Assembly: GCA_033220425.1 (NCBI GenBank)
Contig: CM065647.1
Coordinates: forward strand, 2,232,001 to 2,296,000
Length of the DNA: 64,000 nucleotides
Direction: 5' to 3'
From: Lepraria neglecta
Taxonomy: Eukaryota; Ascomycota; Lecanoromycetes; Lecanorales; Stereocaulaceae
Numbering within the stretch: the first letter of the stretch is position 1; each line of letters opens with the position of its first letter. The notes under the pieces are model-generated. The model searched no databases. It was not told the origin of the DNA and saw only the letters and a program-made list of their open reading frames with translations. The position numbers were made by a program, and so were the translations under genes. Below, piece by piece: positions 1 to 11,000 of this stretch.

Positions 1-678
1 TATTTGGAAGACGCCGAATGCGAGGAGGCCTGAGAAGGCGGACGCGATGCTTTGAGCGGCGTAGAAGAGTGCAAGGCGCCGGGCCAATTCGCCGCGGCGG
101 TAGAAACTAAGGTATTATCAACAAGGCATTTTGGGAATATATAGAGCTAGAGCGTACGTAGTCAGATAATATATCACTAGAGGGAAGAAAGCACTCTCAG
201 ACATTCCCAAGAACCATCGAATAGCCAACAAGCCGCTGAAATTCATCACCGAAGTCACCAAGACAGTGAAACAGCCAAAGGAAAACATCATAGCTGGAAG
301 CACGCGATTCGGCCCCAGCTTCTTCCCCAAGATTCCCAAGAATGGGGCGGTTAAAACATAGGGAATGAAGAAGATGCTAAGGATGGTGTTGTATTGGGTG
401 CCTTTCAGCCCTAGTGTCTTTTCAAGTCCAGCAGTCTTTGCATTACCAAGATTGGACTTGTCGAGGCTGTTGAAGAGGTACATGACCGCTAGCACGGGCA
501 AGATGCGAAGGTCGAATTTCCATACTATCGCTCGTTCAGCTGCTGGTGTCATCAATATTCCATCGCCTGTAGATACGACGACGTTGCTGGCTTCCTTCGA
601 GCTCAATGACACCTCGTCTGTATTGATCTTCTCCAAGTCAATAGGACTTGGCTCCAATTTGTGAGCAGCGGAAGTCAT
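1..678 (-). CDS. MFS transporter, anion:cation symporter (Dal5/Tna1-like) family, N-terminal half
   Basis: Major facilitator of the fungal allantoate/nicotinate/vitamin permease group, a proton-coupled uptake system of the plasma membrane for small organic anions. Only the N-terminal half lies in the window; the gene runs off the left edge. Exon 1 is 678-158 and exon 2 is 106-1, joined by a 51-nt GT-AG intron that restores the frame in the family motif YYLTTFYRRGELARR. Seen: a hydrophilic ~50-residue N-terminus, then the first transmembrane helices, LDKSNLGNAKTAGL after TM1, the loop GKKLGPNRVLPAMM, and the GMSESAFFP segment. The start was set at the first ATG; the frame stays open upstream but only from a TTG. 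The substrate cannot be told from this half. The family call is confident. Confidence 0.88.
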
Positions 679-1703
679 CTTCCAGGACACTAACCAGCGG
701 CAATACTGGCGAACGACGGCTTCAAGTTTATGCAATTGAACGTGTAATTATTCAATCGAGAGAGAGAAGTTTGATTACAGACGAGAGACTCGAGCAGAAG
801 TGCCCCACTATTAGTTGAAGCACTGCTGTGATAGTGCTAGCTCTGCAGGGTGGGATGGGTGGATAAGGAAATCCACGAAGCGATAACGGTCTTGACGAAC
901 ATTTGACGAGAGTGTTGGACAGTGTGCCTTCTCTAGTATTTTAAACTCTTCTTCTTGGCCGACATAGTTCTGCACAGCCGTCCTTGATGTAAACAGCTCC
1001 TGTCTAGCCAGATCTTCGTAGACATGTGCTAGCTAGACTTGAGGCGTGCTAGAACCTTCGCTGTACGCGAGACGAATCTCGCCTTCGAATCTCGTCTTCG
1101 CTGCTCAATTTGGTGCATTGGAGGCATCTACAAGATTCTCTTGTAGATGGTTTACCAGTTGAGCTCCGCAGGTGTAGGTATCGAGAGTATGTATACATAT
1201 ATTTTTAGCCAATGGAAGGAAGATAAGGTAGAGAGTCACACTGATTAGGGCTTCTGATTAGAAGGCCTGCGCCAAGCGGTTCTTTCGACCCAATTCTCTC
1301 TATTTTACCCCAATAAGTACATCTATGCAGTATTATCAACCCCGCCAAGGCACAAGATGCGCTTAAACGCCCCTAAAGCCGTGATACGCCATGAAATTCT
1401 AACATCAATGATCAAGTGTTGGGGGTATCTCTCGTTTCAAGCGCAATCTATGCAAGATGTAGATGTGGGGGAAGGGTGAGTGGATATCTGGAGGGATCCT
1501 TAGCGCTTGTAGGCACCTTCAACTTTTCCGCCGCAACTGCCGCCCAGGAACGTCATCAGACATCGCCATAACCGAGCAGAAGATATGGCTCCAATGTATT
1601 ACTCTTCAGCTTTCCAGTTGTTGTATTCCTTCTTTCTCCACTTCGAACGCCAGCCTCCATAACTTCCCGATCCTCAATTGGTCCAATACTTGTCTCTACA
1701 GCC
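679..1703. other. Intergenic, no gene recognised
   Basis: About 1 kb between two divergently transcribed genes. It must hold the promoters of the MFS transporter and the FMN oxidase. Short reading frames here have no start context or family resemblance. A local duplication of CTCG/AATCTCG-type words is seen near 1060-1110, without clear repeat structure. Confidence 0.5.
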
Positions 1704-3236
1704 ATGTCTGACCCAAACAACCCCAACATTGACAAGAGGAGCACACCTCAGTATGCTCTGTACCAACGAGAGAATTTCTGGAAGCCGAACACTGGGGAAG
1801 TGCCTCTCTTCAACACTGGTCAGCTTCCTGTCCCAACTGTAAACAGTGAGCGTCGATTGACGCCGCAGTACAGAACCTGGCAAATTGGAGGAATTGGCAA
1901 AGCAAAAGCTGACAGAGGCTGGATGGTAAGGCTGAAGCCTTCCATCTTTCGCAATACTGGCTAACACCTAACCGCAGGTACTATGCTTCCTCCAATGCCG
2001 GCCAATCATACACTCATCTGGCCAACCGTCCGTCCCCCAACATTCCTCCCTTTTCCTAAACGAAGATTAACAGTTTTCAGGCCAAGCCTTCTTCAGGCAC
2101 AGAATTATACCCCGACAATTGGTAGACACCAATCTCCGCGACACTACCACCACGATCTTCGGCCATAAAGGTAGCCAGTCACCTCCCATCCCTGCATCCG
2201 CCCTCACTGATACCTCCAGTCACCGCCCCCATCGGCTTTGCTCCAATCGGCATCAATAAAATCTACAACATAGATGGCGAACTCCCCGTCGCCAAAGTCG
2301 CCAATGAGCTCAACCTCCCTTACACCCTCAGCACCGCCGGCAGCAACCCGATTGAGAAAGTTGCGGAAGCAAATGGCCAAGGCCCAAGATTCTATCAACT
2401 CTACATGCCCCACGATGACGAATTGACTATCTCCCTCCTTACGCGTGCGTTCAATTCAGGGTTTGACGTCTGCATGCTTACGACGGATACTTGGCAATTG
2501 GCCTGGCGCCATGATGATGTCTCGACGGGGAATTACGCTTTCTATCGCGGTGTGGGTGCCGACTTGGGCCTATCGGATCCGATCTTTCAGAGGCGGTTGG
2601 CGGAGGCTGGCATTGATCCTGTCAAGCAGCCGAATGAAGCTGGCGCCATGTGGATTGACAATGTCTGGCACGGCAGGGCATGGAGCTGGGAGAAGATGCC
2701 GTGGCTGATCAAGACGTGGAAGAAGATTAGCGGTGGTCGCTCATTCTGTTTGAAGGGTATCCAGAGCGTCGAAGACGTCAAAAGAGCTGTTGAAATAGGA
2801 TGCGATGGCATTGTGGTTAGCAATCATGCTGGAAGGCAGGTCGATGGAGCAATTGCCGGTCTAGATGCTTTGGAGAACATTGTTGCGGCTGTGGGAGACA
2901 AGACGTACATCATGTACGACAGCGGCATCAGGGGAGCTGCGGACGTGGCTAAAGCTCTTGCATTGGGAGCGAAGTTCGTGTGGGTGGGGAGACTATGGGT
3001 ATGGGGGCTGAGTATCATGGGAGAGGCGGGCGTGAGGCATGTCATGAAGAGCCTATTGGCCGATTTTGACATCTTTATGAATGTGGCTGGATTTCAGAAT
3101 ATTGAGCAGATTGATAAGACAGCTTTGGGTAAGTCTCCGTTATACCCAGATTATTACTATCATTCGACGCTGATATTTCGTTGCAGAATCCTATCCCAAG
3201 TCGTATGCCATGATTGCGGAGAAATCGAAGCTATAG
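1704..3236 (+). CDS. FMN-dependent alpha-hydroxyacid dehydrogenase / lactate 2-monooxygenase-like
   Basis: Oxidises a 2-hydroxy acid (lactate-type substrate) with FMN, probably in the cytosol or peroxisome. Six exons: 1704-1818, 1874-1925, 1978-2027, 2081-2170, 2220-3128, 3187-3236, giving 421 aa, a usual family length. The splices restore family motifs: LFNTEPGKLEELAK, GWYYASSNAGQSYTH, NRQAFFRHRIIPRQLVDT and FGHKVTAPIGFAPIGI (the FMN-binding APxG segment). Exon 5 carries GPRFYQLYMPHDDE, KGIQSVEDVKRAVE, the catalytic-base motif SNHAGRQVDG (His near residue 305; the usual second Gly is Ala here, as is common in fungal members), and DSGIRGAADVAKALALGA with GRLWVWGL for phosphate binding. No transit peptide is evident. 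The family is certain; the exact substrate is not. Confidence 0.93.
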
Positions 3237-3539
3237 ACGATTGTACAGGTACAAAGACAATAGATCGCAATTTAAATGACTTGTTGTGAAATGAAACCAC
3301 ACTATGCTTTGAGGAGAAGGCTGAAATTACTTTGACGCACAAGAACAAAAAGCCGATATGCGCAAAAAGGAGAACCATTGCGTGGCAAAAAAATGGTGCT
3401 AGGAATAGCCTGAACGTTTTTTTTGGCCCTATCGGTTGATAGAGCCCAAATTTGCCCTGCTGATCAGTGATCAGGGAGGGGGTTACTGGGGGCTCCTTCA
3501 AGAAGAGCCCAAATTTGAATCAACTCCTGAATTAAAGGA

Positions 3540-3651
3540 GTCAATTTTGAGAAACAACCCCGTGCATAGACGGAGGTGGGTATTTCGGGCCCTTGTGATC
3601 GAAATCAGGAGTGATTTTGTGAAACCATCCCGAGCAGAGTCGGAGGCAGGT
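3540..3651. repeat. Degenerate ~42-bp direct repeat pair
   Basis: The segment near 3541-3582 (AATTTTGAGAAACAACCCCG, then a CGGAGGTGGGTA end) recurs at about 3611-3651 (GATTTTGTGAAACCATCCCG, then CGGAGGCAGGTA). CCCAAATTTG words also occur twice just upstream (about 3447 and 3509). This suggests local duplication; no terminal repeats or coding capacity were seen. Confidence 0.5.
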
Positions 3652-3889
3652 AGCAAGTCATTACGCGGCGGCGAAATGAGGCAACAGGGCTCTTCTTGCC
3701 ACTGAGAGTAAGAGAGCTAGTAGGGTGAGAGGCGCTGAACGAATCAAAGGCTTCTAAGGTTTCGCTTTTGACCGCCGAGTGTTTCGTCTGATTCAGTGTT
3801 AATGGGCAGCAGCGTCAATCGCGGCTGTTGATATATATACAGCTTCATTATCTTACCGAAGTATGTCTGCTTCCTATGTCTCGGGCGGA

Positions 3890-4215
3890 TACACCTGATC
3901 GAGGTTTCCAATGTTTAGGTGTTGGACGTCGTGGGGAATCCGGACGGAATCCAGACGGGGTGCTTAGTTGAAGTGAAGGATAGCAAGTTCGGTCTGGTTG
4001 CTTTGCGTCTTGGAGAATTGCCTTATTGAGGTTTCTGATGTTTGGCTGTTGGGCGCCGTAGGAAATCCGGACGGTTTCTGGACATTGCTTGAAGTGAAGT
4101 GAAGTGAAGTGAAGCGCTTTCCGGCAGAGATTTCCAATTGAGGTTTCCGATACTTGGCTTTTGGGCGTCCTTGAAAATCCGGGCGCTTTCTGGATGCTTT
4201 CTAGACACTTTCTGG
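3890..4215. repeat. Degenerate tandem repeat, ~110-130 bp unit, about three copies
   Basis: GAGGTTTCxGATGTTTGG-like words start near 3900, 4028 and 4139. Each is followed by a GTTGGGCG/GTCGTGG-type segment and an AATCCGGACGG/AATCCGGGCGC word, then TTCTGGAC-type words. Spacing is about 128 and 111 bp. A 5-mer microsatellite (GAAGT) lies between copies two and three. No coding function is seen. Confidence 0.6.
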
Positions 4216-5258
4216 ACGCTTTGGCAATGACCAGCACCGGTTCATTTTCAGTTTTCTCGAAGCGAAGCATGAGCTGCTCCTTGGCTGATTTGTACCGGCA
4301 GCTCAGCTTGGAAGGACGAGCCTGAAAGATATTTCTGAAGTTCTGCTCTTGAACGCCGAGTATTTCGTCTTAATGAGTTGAGGTGGGCAAATTTATGAAG
4401 CTATACAGAAGTTTGCGACGTTCAAAGTTGAAAAGGAGGGAAAACTCCATTAGGATAAGCGCTGTCCGTTACTGTCGGCATGGGGGTCGTGACAATTGGG
4501 TTGGGAGCTAATGGGGAGGTGGTCATTGTCGCTGAGCGATGAGGGAGGAGTTGGGGCTGCGCAACATGCCGTTTGGTAAAAAGAATCTTAGGTAGCTGCT
4601 GTTAATCCACATGTTTTCTAGATTTGCTTGTATATTGAATTTAGGCTTTCAACGTATTGATGACTAGTCCTCGTTCTCATCGCTCGCTATGGATGGGCCT
4701 ATCATCTATTTGCTTCTTCTCGACTTGGTCAACAAAGCATTCGGTCTCATCCGCCAGGCCCCCGCCTTCTCCGATGGAATTAATTGGCCGCATTCTTCAA
4801 ATATAAGTAGTGTGGACTGACAGACGCGCCTTATACTTCTCTTTCTATCATCTGCACTTCATGACCCTACCAGCTGCCACCAGCACTGGCACATCCACGG
4901 GGGCGAATTCGAGTACCAAAGTATAGTCTTCCTACATACCAAATTTCGACCACGCATCTTTTGCATCATCATTAGCTTCAGGACTGTCGAAGCAAAGTTG
5001 ATCAAGATATCGGTCAGGAACACTGTCCGGACGCTGGGAGAAAAGCGGAACAATTTGATAGGAACAGTGGAATATCACAGAACCCAAACAGCGTATTAAC
5101 ATGGCGAGTTCCAAGAAGATGTGCCCGAGGGAAACAGGGAAGTGCAAATTTTTACGCAGGTAGCCCAGTGCTTGCTGCTACAAACATGGTCGCACCAGTC
5201 GAATAAGCATACGTAGTGGGGAACACATGGGAAACGAGCTTTGTAATTCCGCAAAAGA

Positions 5259-6352
5259 TCAAGCGACGCGTAGTACCCGATCAAACACTTCTTGCGTATG
5301 CTCCCAGATCTTCTTTCCCATCTCCCTCTTGCGATACTCCTCAAACAACTTCTCATCTCCAACTTTCTCCCCATCCCAATTTAGCACATAACACCCACTC
5401 CCCTCCTTCAAATCCCACCCTTTTGCAACTTCCACCCCCTTTGGCAACGCCACCCCTGCACCCGGTGGATCCCTCACCCCTAACGGCGAATATCTGGCAG
5501 AAGTCGCGTGGAACAGATGGCGCTCCCCACTCTCCTGTAGACTAACGGTAAAAGGCTTCACCAGGGGTAGCACGATCCAATGAAACAGAAACCGCAAAGG
5601 GAAGTACCAGTCCTCGGAAAGCGTGGTGAAGCCGCCCGTTAGGACTACGCCGGGAAAGACGTGGATGAAGCTTATGGACGGGTGTGACGATGCGAGTTCT
5701 CCGAGGGCGAGGGTGTTCATGGTGGAAGTGTGGACGGCGGCGGTGCGCATGGAGAAGGTGTGCTTGAGCTCGAGGTCGGCTTCGTTGAGGTGGCCTTCCT
5801 TGCCGCCGCCGTGGATGCTTACGATGCGGGAGGAGGGTTGGGAAGAGAGGAGGGGAAGGAGGTTCTGGACGAAGCGCATGCGGACGTAGTAGCGGAGTGA
5901 AATCGTATCCTCGAGTCCGTCTGCGTTATCTGCAAGGTTCGGAGTTAGACCTTCTCTGTTCGTTTGATTGAGACCACGAAGAAAACAGGGAAACGCGTAC
6001 CTATTCTCGACACCTTGATATACCCCGGACACATAAGCAGTAAATCCAGACTCTTTTCCTTCTTCTTAAATTCCTCACACGCCGCATCCACGTTCTTCAG
6101 TAGCGAAATCTCCGACTTGATCGGCACATAGCTGCCCTGCGGATTGATTTTCTCCAAGTCCCTAATGATGTTCGCCAACTTGGCATCGCTTCTTCCCACG
6201 ATGTATACCTTTGGCCGATTGGAATTCCGCGCGTACTCGGTCAGCGTGTGAAAGGCGATGCCGCTCGTGGCCCCGACAAAGAGGGAAACCTGGCCCGAGA
6301 TGGTGGACCGTAGGGCTGCATTGGATTCCTGCACAGACTTCAGGTTCACCAT
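5259..6352 (-). CDS. Short-chain dehydrogenase/reductase (SDR) family protein, atypical active site
   Basis: NAD(P)-binding Rossmann protein of the fungal SDR group. Exon 1 is 6352-6001 and exon 2 is 5929-5259, joined by a 72-nt GT-AG intron (KVSRI-D-NADGLED), giving 340 aa. Seen: FVGATSGIAFHTL (a variant of TGxxxGIG) near residue 27, YIVGRSD, LLLMCPGYI (NNAG position), and IVSIHGGGK (catalytic Ser region). Where the YxxxK pair should stand the sequence reads SMRTAAVHTSTMNTLALGEL, with no Tyr or Lys. FIHVFPGVVLTGG follows, as in this fungal subgroup. Related fungal proteins often sit in secondary-metabolite clusters, but no cluster is visible here. It may be non-catalytic or use other residues. 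Confidence 0.85.
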
Positions 6353-6909
6353 GGTTGGTTGGTTGTTGTCAAGCTTCTGCTCTTAGGGAAATTGGGGACA
6401 AGGCTTTATGTACCAGCCAGCAGCGGAGGGAGCGAAGCGGGGGTGGGACAATCATTTCCCCCGTGTGTTGAGCTAATCCGCACCTGTATGGTAGGCATTA
6501 AAGTATATTGCATTCCTACTATCTCCAATTCGTTTAGTGCCATCAATTGAACGCCTCTCGATGATGTATTGGCGTGTAGATGTGGATGAAGCTGATAGAT
6601 CTGGAGGTTCCTTGATGCACGTGATCAGCTAACTAGCGCGACATCAAGCGACGCGTAGTCTGTGTGCAGGTGAATTACCGTGTGGGGTAAAGCGTGCCGC
6701 ATTCGGCTAGCCTGCCCCTCGCCGCCCAGCACTTCCTGCTGCCTGCCCCTTGATTTCTGGCTGCCGTCACAATTATTGGATGCTTCCTCATCAATGTGAA
6801 TACGCCTCCGTATCCTAACAATTAGACTATTACATTACTAGTGCTTTAAATGGATATTCCATTAAGCTAAACCTCCCTAATTGCTATCTCTTTTGCTAAG
6901 CTAGCAGTC
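6353..6909. other. Intergenic, nothing recognised
   Basis: Divergent promoter region between the SDR gene and the orphan gene that follows. It includes AT-rich sequence at about 6790-6900. No gene or repeat could be supported. Confidence 0.45.
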
Positions 6910-8024
6910 ATGCTTTCTTTGCCCTATCTTGTTCAAATCAGTACCGTCACTCTCGCGCCGTCTTCAACAATTGCTGAAAAATAATTATTACACCCAAACC
7001 TGATCGAGCTCCCGATAGTAATCCAGGCCCACCTAATGGCCTATCAACCTCTATTTCGACTATTGACTCGTTCGGAGGCGACCACCATGATGCTAACGGC
7101 AGTACAACTGATGAGGAGGACTGGGAACATGTTGGAGCTGCTGGATTGCGTGCCTTACGTGATGTAAGAATTTTGCCGAATGCCTCAAGAGAGATCACAA
7201 CTGGGTCGAGCATAAAATGGAAAGCAATCCTCTTTGAAGGGCATTTCGGCCAGGAACGATACAATTTTGGCCACTCTGGATTTAGCCTTGAATCAAATCA
7301 TTTAAACAGCGACACTTTTCGAGCATTGGGAGGCACAGATACCCTAGATACTGTGCTAGCACCAAGCAGCAGCATCTGGCTACCAAGTATCATCGAGGGA
7401 GAGAGCGCGAAGAGTGATCCAGCCCCCAACAGCAATTCAGGCTCTATCGCATCACTGCTCCAGTGGGAGCAAGACAGAAACATCGAATTGATCCATCACA
7501 TGCAAAGAGTCGAGAAAAGACTTGATGATCGGGCGGATAAATTGGGGAGGAAAGAAGCGTTCCTCGGCTGCCCAAGCCTTGAATTTCTCGACGACCTCAG
7601 ATTCACCTTTGGCGAGTGGCTTACGGAGGTGGAGGCCGAGGCAAAAGCTTCCGAAGAAGATCTGGCGGAATTCGACGCTCAATGGCAAAAATTGCACCTC
7701 GCACAATCCCCATTGCCTCTTGTCGGAAACAAGGTCTGTGCTGTTCTTCTTCGGAAAATCCACTCATATGAGGAGGGGTGGCACAGAGCCTTCAATCAAG
7801 GTGATGATCTAGATGCGGTGAGCATCCCACTTTTGAGCAAGAAAGATATCGTCGAGATTATTCGGCAATGCCCCACAAGGAAGCATCGGGGGATAGGCAG
7901 GCGATCTGAACATTACTGTACTACCTGGCTTCTAACCAATGTTGGGCGACGATTCTTGACCTTCCATTCTAATCAATTAAGACTCAGATCCACCACCTTG
8001 GGGGGATCACGCAGGCCGATTTGA
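6910..8024 (+). CDS. Orphan protein, ~342 aa (tentative two-exon model)
   Basis: Not recognised. A long open frame runs from 6978 to 8024, but its first ATG is deep inside, so an upstream exon is needed. A consistent model starts at 6910, ends exon 1 at 6940 (donor GTACCG) and resumes at 7027 after TCCAG; the phases agree, giving 342 aa. The product is hydrophilic and acidic: DDHHDANGS-like low complexity near the N-terminus, then a helical region with HHMQRVEKRLDDRADKLG and FGEWLTEVEAEAKASEEDL, possibly a coiled coil. It lies 42 bp upstream of the zinc-array gene on the same strand and could be a fifth exon block of it. The frame is convincing, the exact ends are not. Confidence 0.5.
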
Positions 8025-8065
8025 ATTGTAGTAATGAGGTTTAGTCAAGCTTCAAGCCTCTGTCC

Positions 8066-11000
8066 ATGCAACGACCTGCGCAATTTGCTCCACCACGATA
8101 CTTCGCGCCAGTCCCGAGTCTGATGCGTGCCAGATTGGCTGCGTCTCGGAATTCAATTGACATGTGGGTTGCTTTCAATGCGCTGCCTCCGAAATTTCTC
8201 GTATTTTTAGAGAAGTACCGCGATCGCTCGTCAGATCCCGCTTAGCTCAAGTGGATGATACCCAAGATAGCTAAAGCTCCTCCTAACGTGCAGCTTGTCG
8301 ACGACTGGAACTCGTCTATCCGTGGACTAGATAGATATCTGAGATCGACCAAGGAACATACGTCTTTGGGTTTCGCGTCACAATGTGAGCATGATCCAGG
8401 TTCAAAAACAGGAGGGACCACAAAGCGACGGGATAGACGCAGCGCGATAAATCAGTCTCTCCAGTCTGTTAGAGCACTGGCTACGGAATACCCCGACTTG
8501 GTTGATCCGCTTTTGAAGGCATTTGAGAGCGGTTGTAGTATCGCAGACGCGTGCATCAACATTGTTGCTTACTTCGGTCGCAGAGGCAAGGTCCGGCGCG
8601 AACGGCATGAACAAGAAGTCAATATAGTCACAGTTGAGGATGTAATATCGGTCCTCCCAGGGCACGATTTCAGCATTACAGCATTGTACCGGGTCATGGA
8701 AACGGCAGCGCTGAAGAACGAGCATGTAACTATAGTACCCCCAGTTTTACTAAATGCCTGGGCCAATGACACCGAAAATCAACACCTCATTCATGACCTA
8801 AGGCAGTACTTCCAAACCGGGGTTGTGGCCGGAAGAACGATCTACATTCTGCCATCACGAACTCAAATCGCGGGAAACCTGGCGATTTGTTCAATGACAA
8901 CAACACTATGCTTTACCCTCCTGGTCGGAAGACGGGAGGAAGAATTGACCGATTTCGAGAATTTTCTGAAACGCCTCTTCAACATTATATTTCCCAGAGA
9001 CTTTTTATGGAATCGATTCTACAAACTTGACCCCAAATGGAAGAAGAGCCGTAGGGTCGAAGATGCAGGGGCCCGCCTACTCGAGGTATTCCGTGCTACC
9101 ACCGGGGTTAGAGGAGTGGGAGAGGTCCTGGGATATGGGAAGCTAGTCCAGGAAAACGCTATCGACTACGATGGCATATCCTTACGTCTGACAAGCATTT
9201 CGCACTTGAAGAGATCTCTGGGATATAGAAGGAATTTGGAGGAAGACGCCAAAATCGACAGCCCTGATGCAAAGAGCGATTATGAGTCTAACGAGGATAG
9301 CGAAGCTGATCCACAGAGCAATTCTGAGACCGAGGAGGATAGCGAGAATGCCGGAGTAGAGGAATTCGGGAAGCTTGAAAGCGGTGACACATGCGATTTT
9401 ACGGACATTTGGGACAAGATGAAGAAGATCGATATGAACGATGATCAAGTCGTTGAGTCGCTTATAGGGGATGCGATATCTGAGGATGAGCGAAAGCGTC
9501 TTGAGTTTACTGCTGAGGACAAAGCCGAAATCTTAGCCGCGTCAGAAGCTTCGCCAGACAGAGATGACCGAGATAAATCCGGCAAGTCGAACCATTCATA
9601 GTCCAGTATCTCTTCTATATTTCTATGTAAATCGAGCTGATCCGGGTTCTACCTTCAGCCATCCTTAATATAAATCGCGATCGCATAGCCGAAATAGATC
9701 GAGTGGTCGAACGCTTCCGAGACTGGTATCTTGATCTGTTGACCAACGCAGCATGTTTTATGCTTGTCATACAATCACGCGAGCGATACCCCATTGAATC
9801 TTTGGGATGGTTTATAGTAATTATCGCAAACGCCCGGATGTTCTCTAGACAGCGGCTGCTCAGACTACTGACGCATTGCAATATCCTAAGCCGGGATGTT
9901 CAATATGTTTTGGGAGGAGACAATTGGACATGGGACATGTTCGACTATCTTCCGCATATCGACCTCCAGAAACCTGAATCCATTGGCGACCACGTCTCCT
10001 CGTATCTAGGAGTTACCCATACTCCCGATAAAGACGGCAACCTTACCGATTTATACAACGGCAGTGCGACCTGCGTCTCGCCGAATAGAGGACTGGTTGG
10101 TGAAGCTGCAAGAATGATTAGTGGCCATAGAAGAACGCTCGAGTTGGGCTACGATGAAATCCGTCGACGGAGACAGGATCCTAACATAGAGAACCACAAG
10201 GAGCTTTTTATTCATGAGAAGATGGCCTATCCCGGAGCAAAGTATTTTTTCATCACGGCGGCGCGTTACCCTATTATCTCATCTCAATGCCTTAGGAACA
10301 AAGCCAAAGTGCTGGCGGTTCTCGCGGAAAGTCTCCTCATGATACTCCTCGGGACCATCTGCAAAGGGAAGAAACAATTGCCCCAGAGAGCATCACTAAA
10401 GCAAGTGGCAATGATGTGTCAAGACATATCAGCCAATCTACGACCTCAAGGGATGCCACAACCTCAGTGGGGTGGCACAAACAAGTTGCTGCCTATTTTC
10501 CAAAGCTCGCGCCCTGTCTGGGAACTTCTCATCGACACAGATGCCGCACAGTGGGCAAAACCGCGTAAAATTCTCCGGGAGTTTTGGCAGCAAACCAATG
10601 AGCGGAGACTTTCGGGAGCTAAGTGCGAAGAGATTCTAGTAGCAGCGGGTCTTGGGATTACGGCGTCTCTCAAAACCGCCCTCAGAGGCTTCTACCGGGG
10701 CATCTTGGACGAGCATGTCCAAGTATACGAAGGACGGTATCATAAATGGCTAAAGAAGCTCGCGATTTTATGGGTGGCAATCATTCAACAAGCCGAAGGT
10801 TTGGGCCTTGTCAGCGGTCCTGACGACGGTCTCTACACGCTGGAAGAAGGTGGTCTCAATTGGAGTGGTATATCTGTCATGGCGCGGAGGCGGGCACCCG
10901 CCGATTTCTGCCAGCTATACTCCAAGCAAGGCTGCCTGGATCTCTTTTGCAAGATAGAAAATCGACGGTTCACCAAGCAAATACTGTATCAGTGTAACTG

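Larger units (their letters stand above)
3237..5258. other. Gene-free stretch with degenerate repeats
   Basis: Two kilobases between convergent genes with no supportable coding sequence. It contains degenerate direct repeats (listed separately) and a GAAGT microsatellite at about 4089-4113. The 140-codon minus-strand frame at 3848-4270 is repeat-derived and does not look like a protein. Confidence 0.6.

Noticed and set aside
1819-1925. Continuous frame 1704-1964 of the FMN oxidase read without splicing
   Set aside because: It yields PVPTVNSERRLTPQYRTW, unlike the family; splicing at 1819/1873 and 1926/1977 restores FNTEPGKLEEL and GWYYASSNAG exactly.
4089-4113. GAAGT microsatellite as a functional element
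   Set aside because: Ordinary simple-sequence repeat inside a larger degenerate repeat.
3848-4270. 140-codon minus-strand frame with repeated SIGNL/PESA-like words
   Set aside because: Its repetition is explained by the underlying degenerate DNA repeat; no ATG context, family or codon signal.
7298-7763. Minus-strand frames opposite the ~342-aa orphan
   Set aside because: They mirror a convincing plus-strand frame and have no start or splice support.
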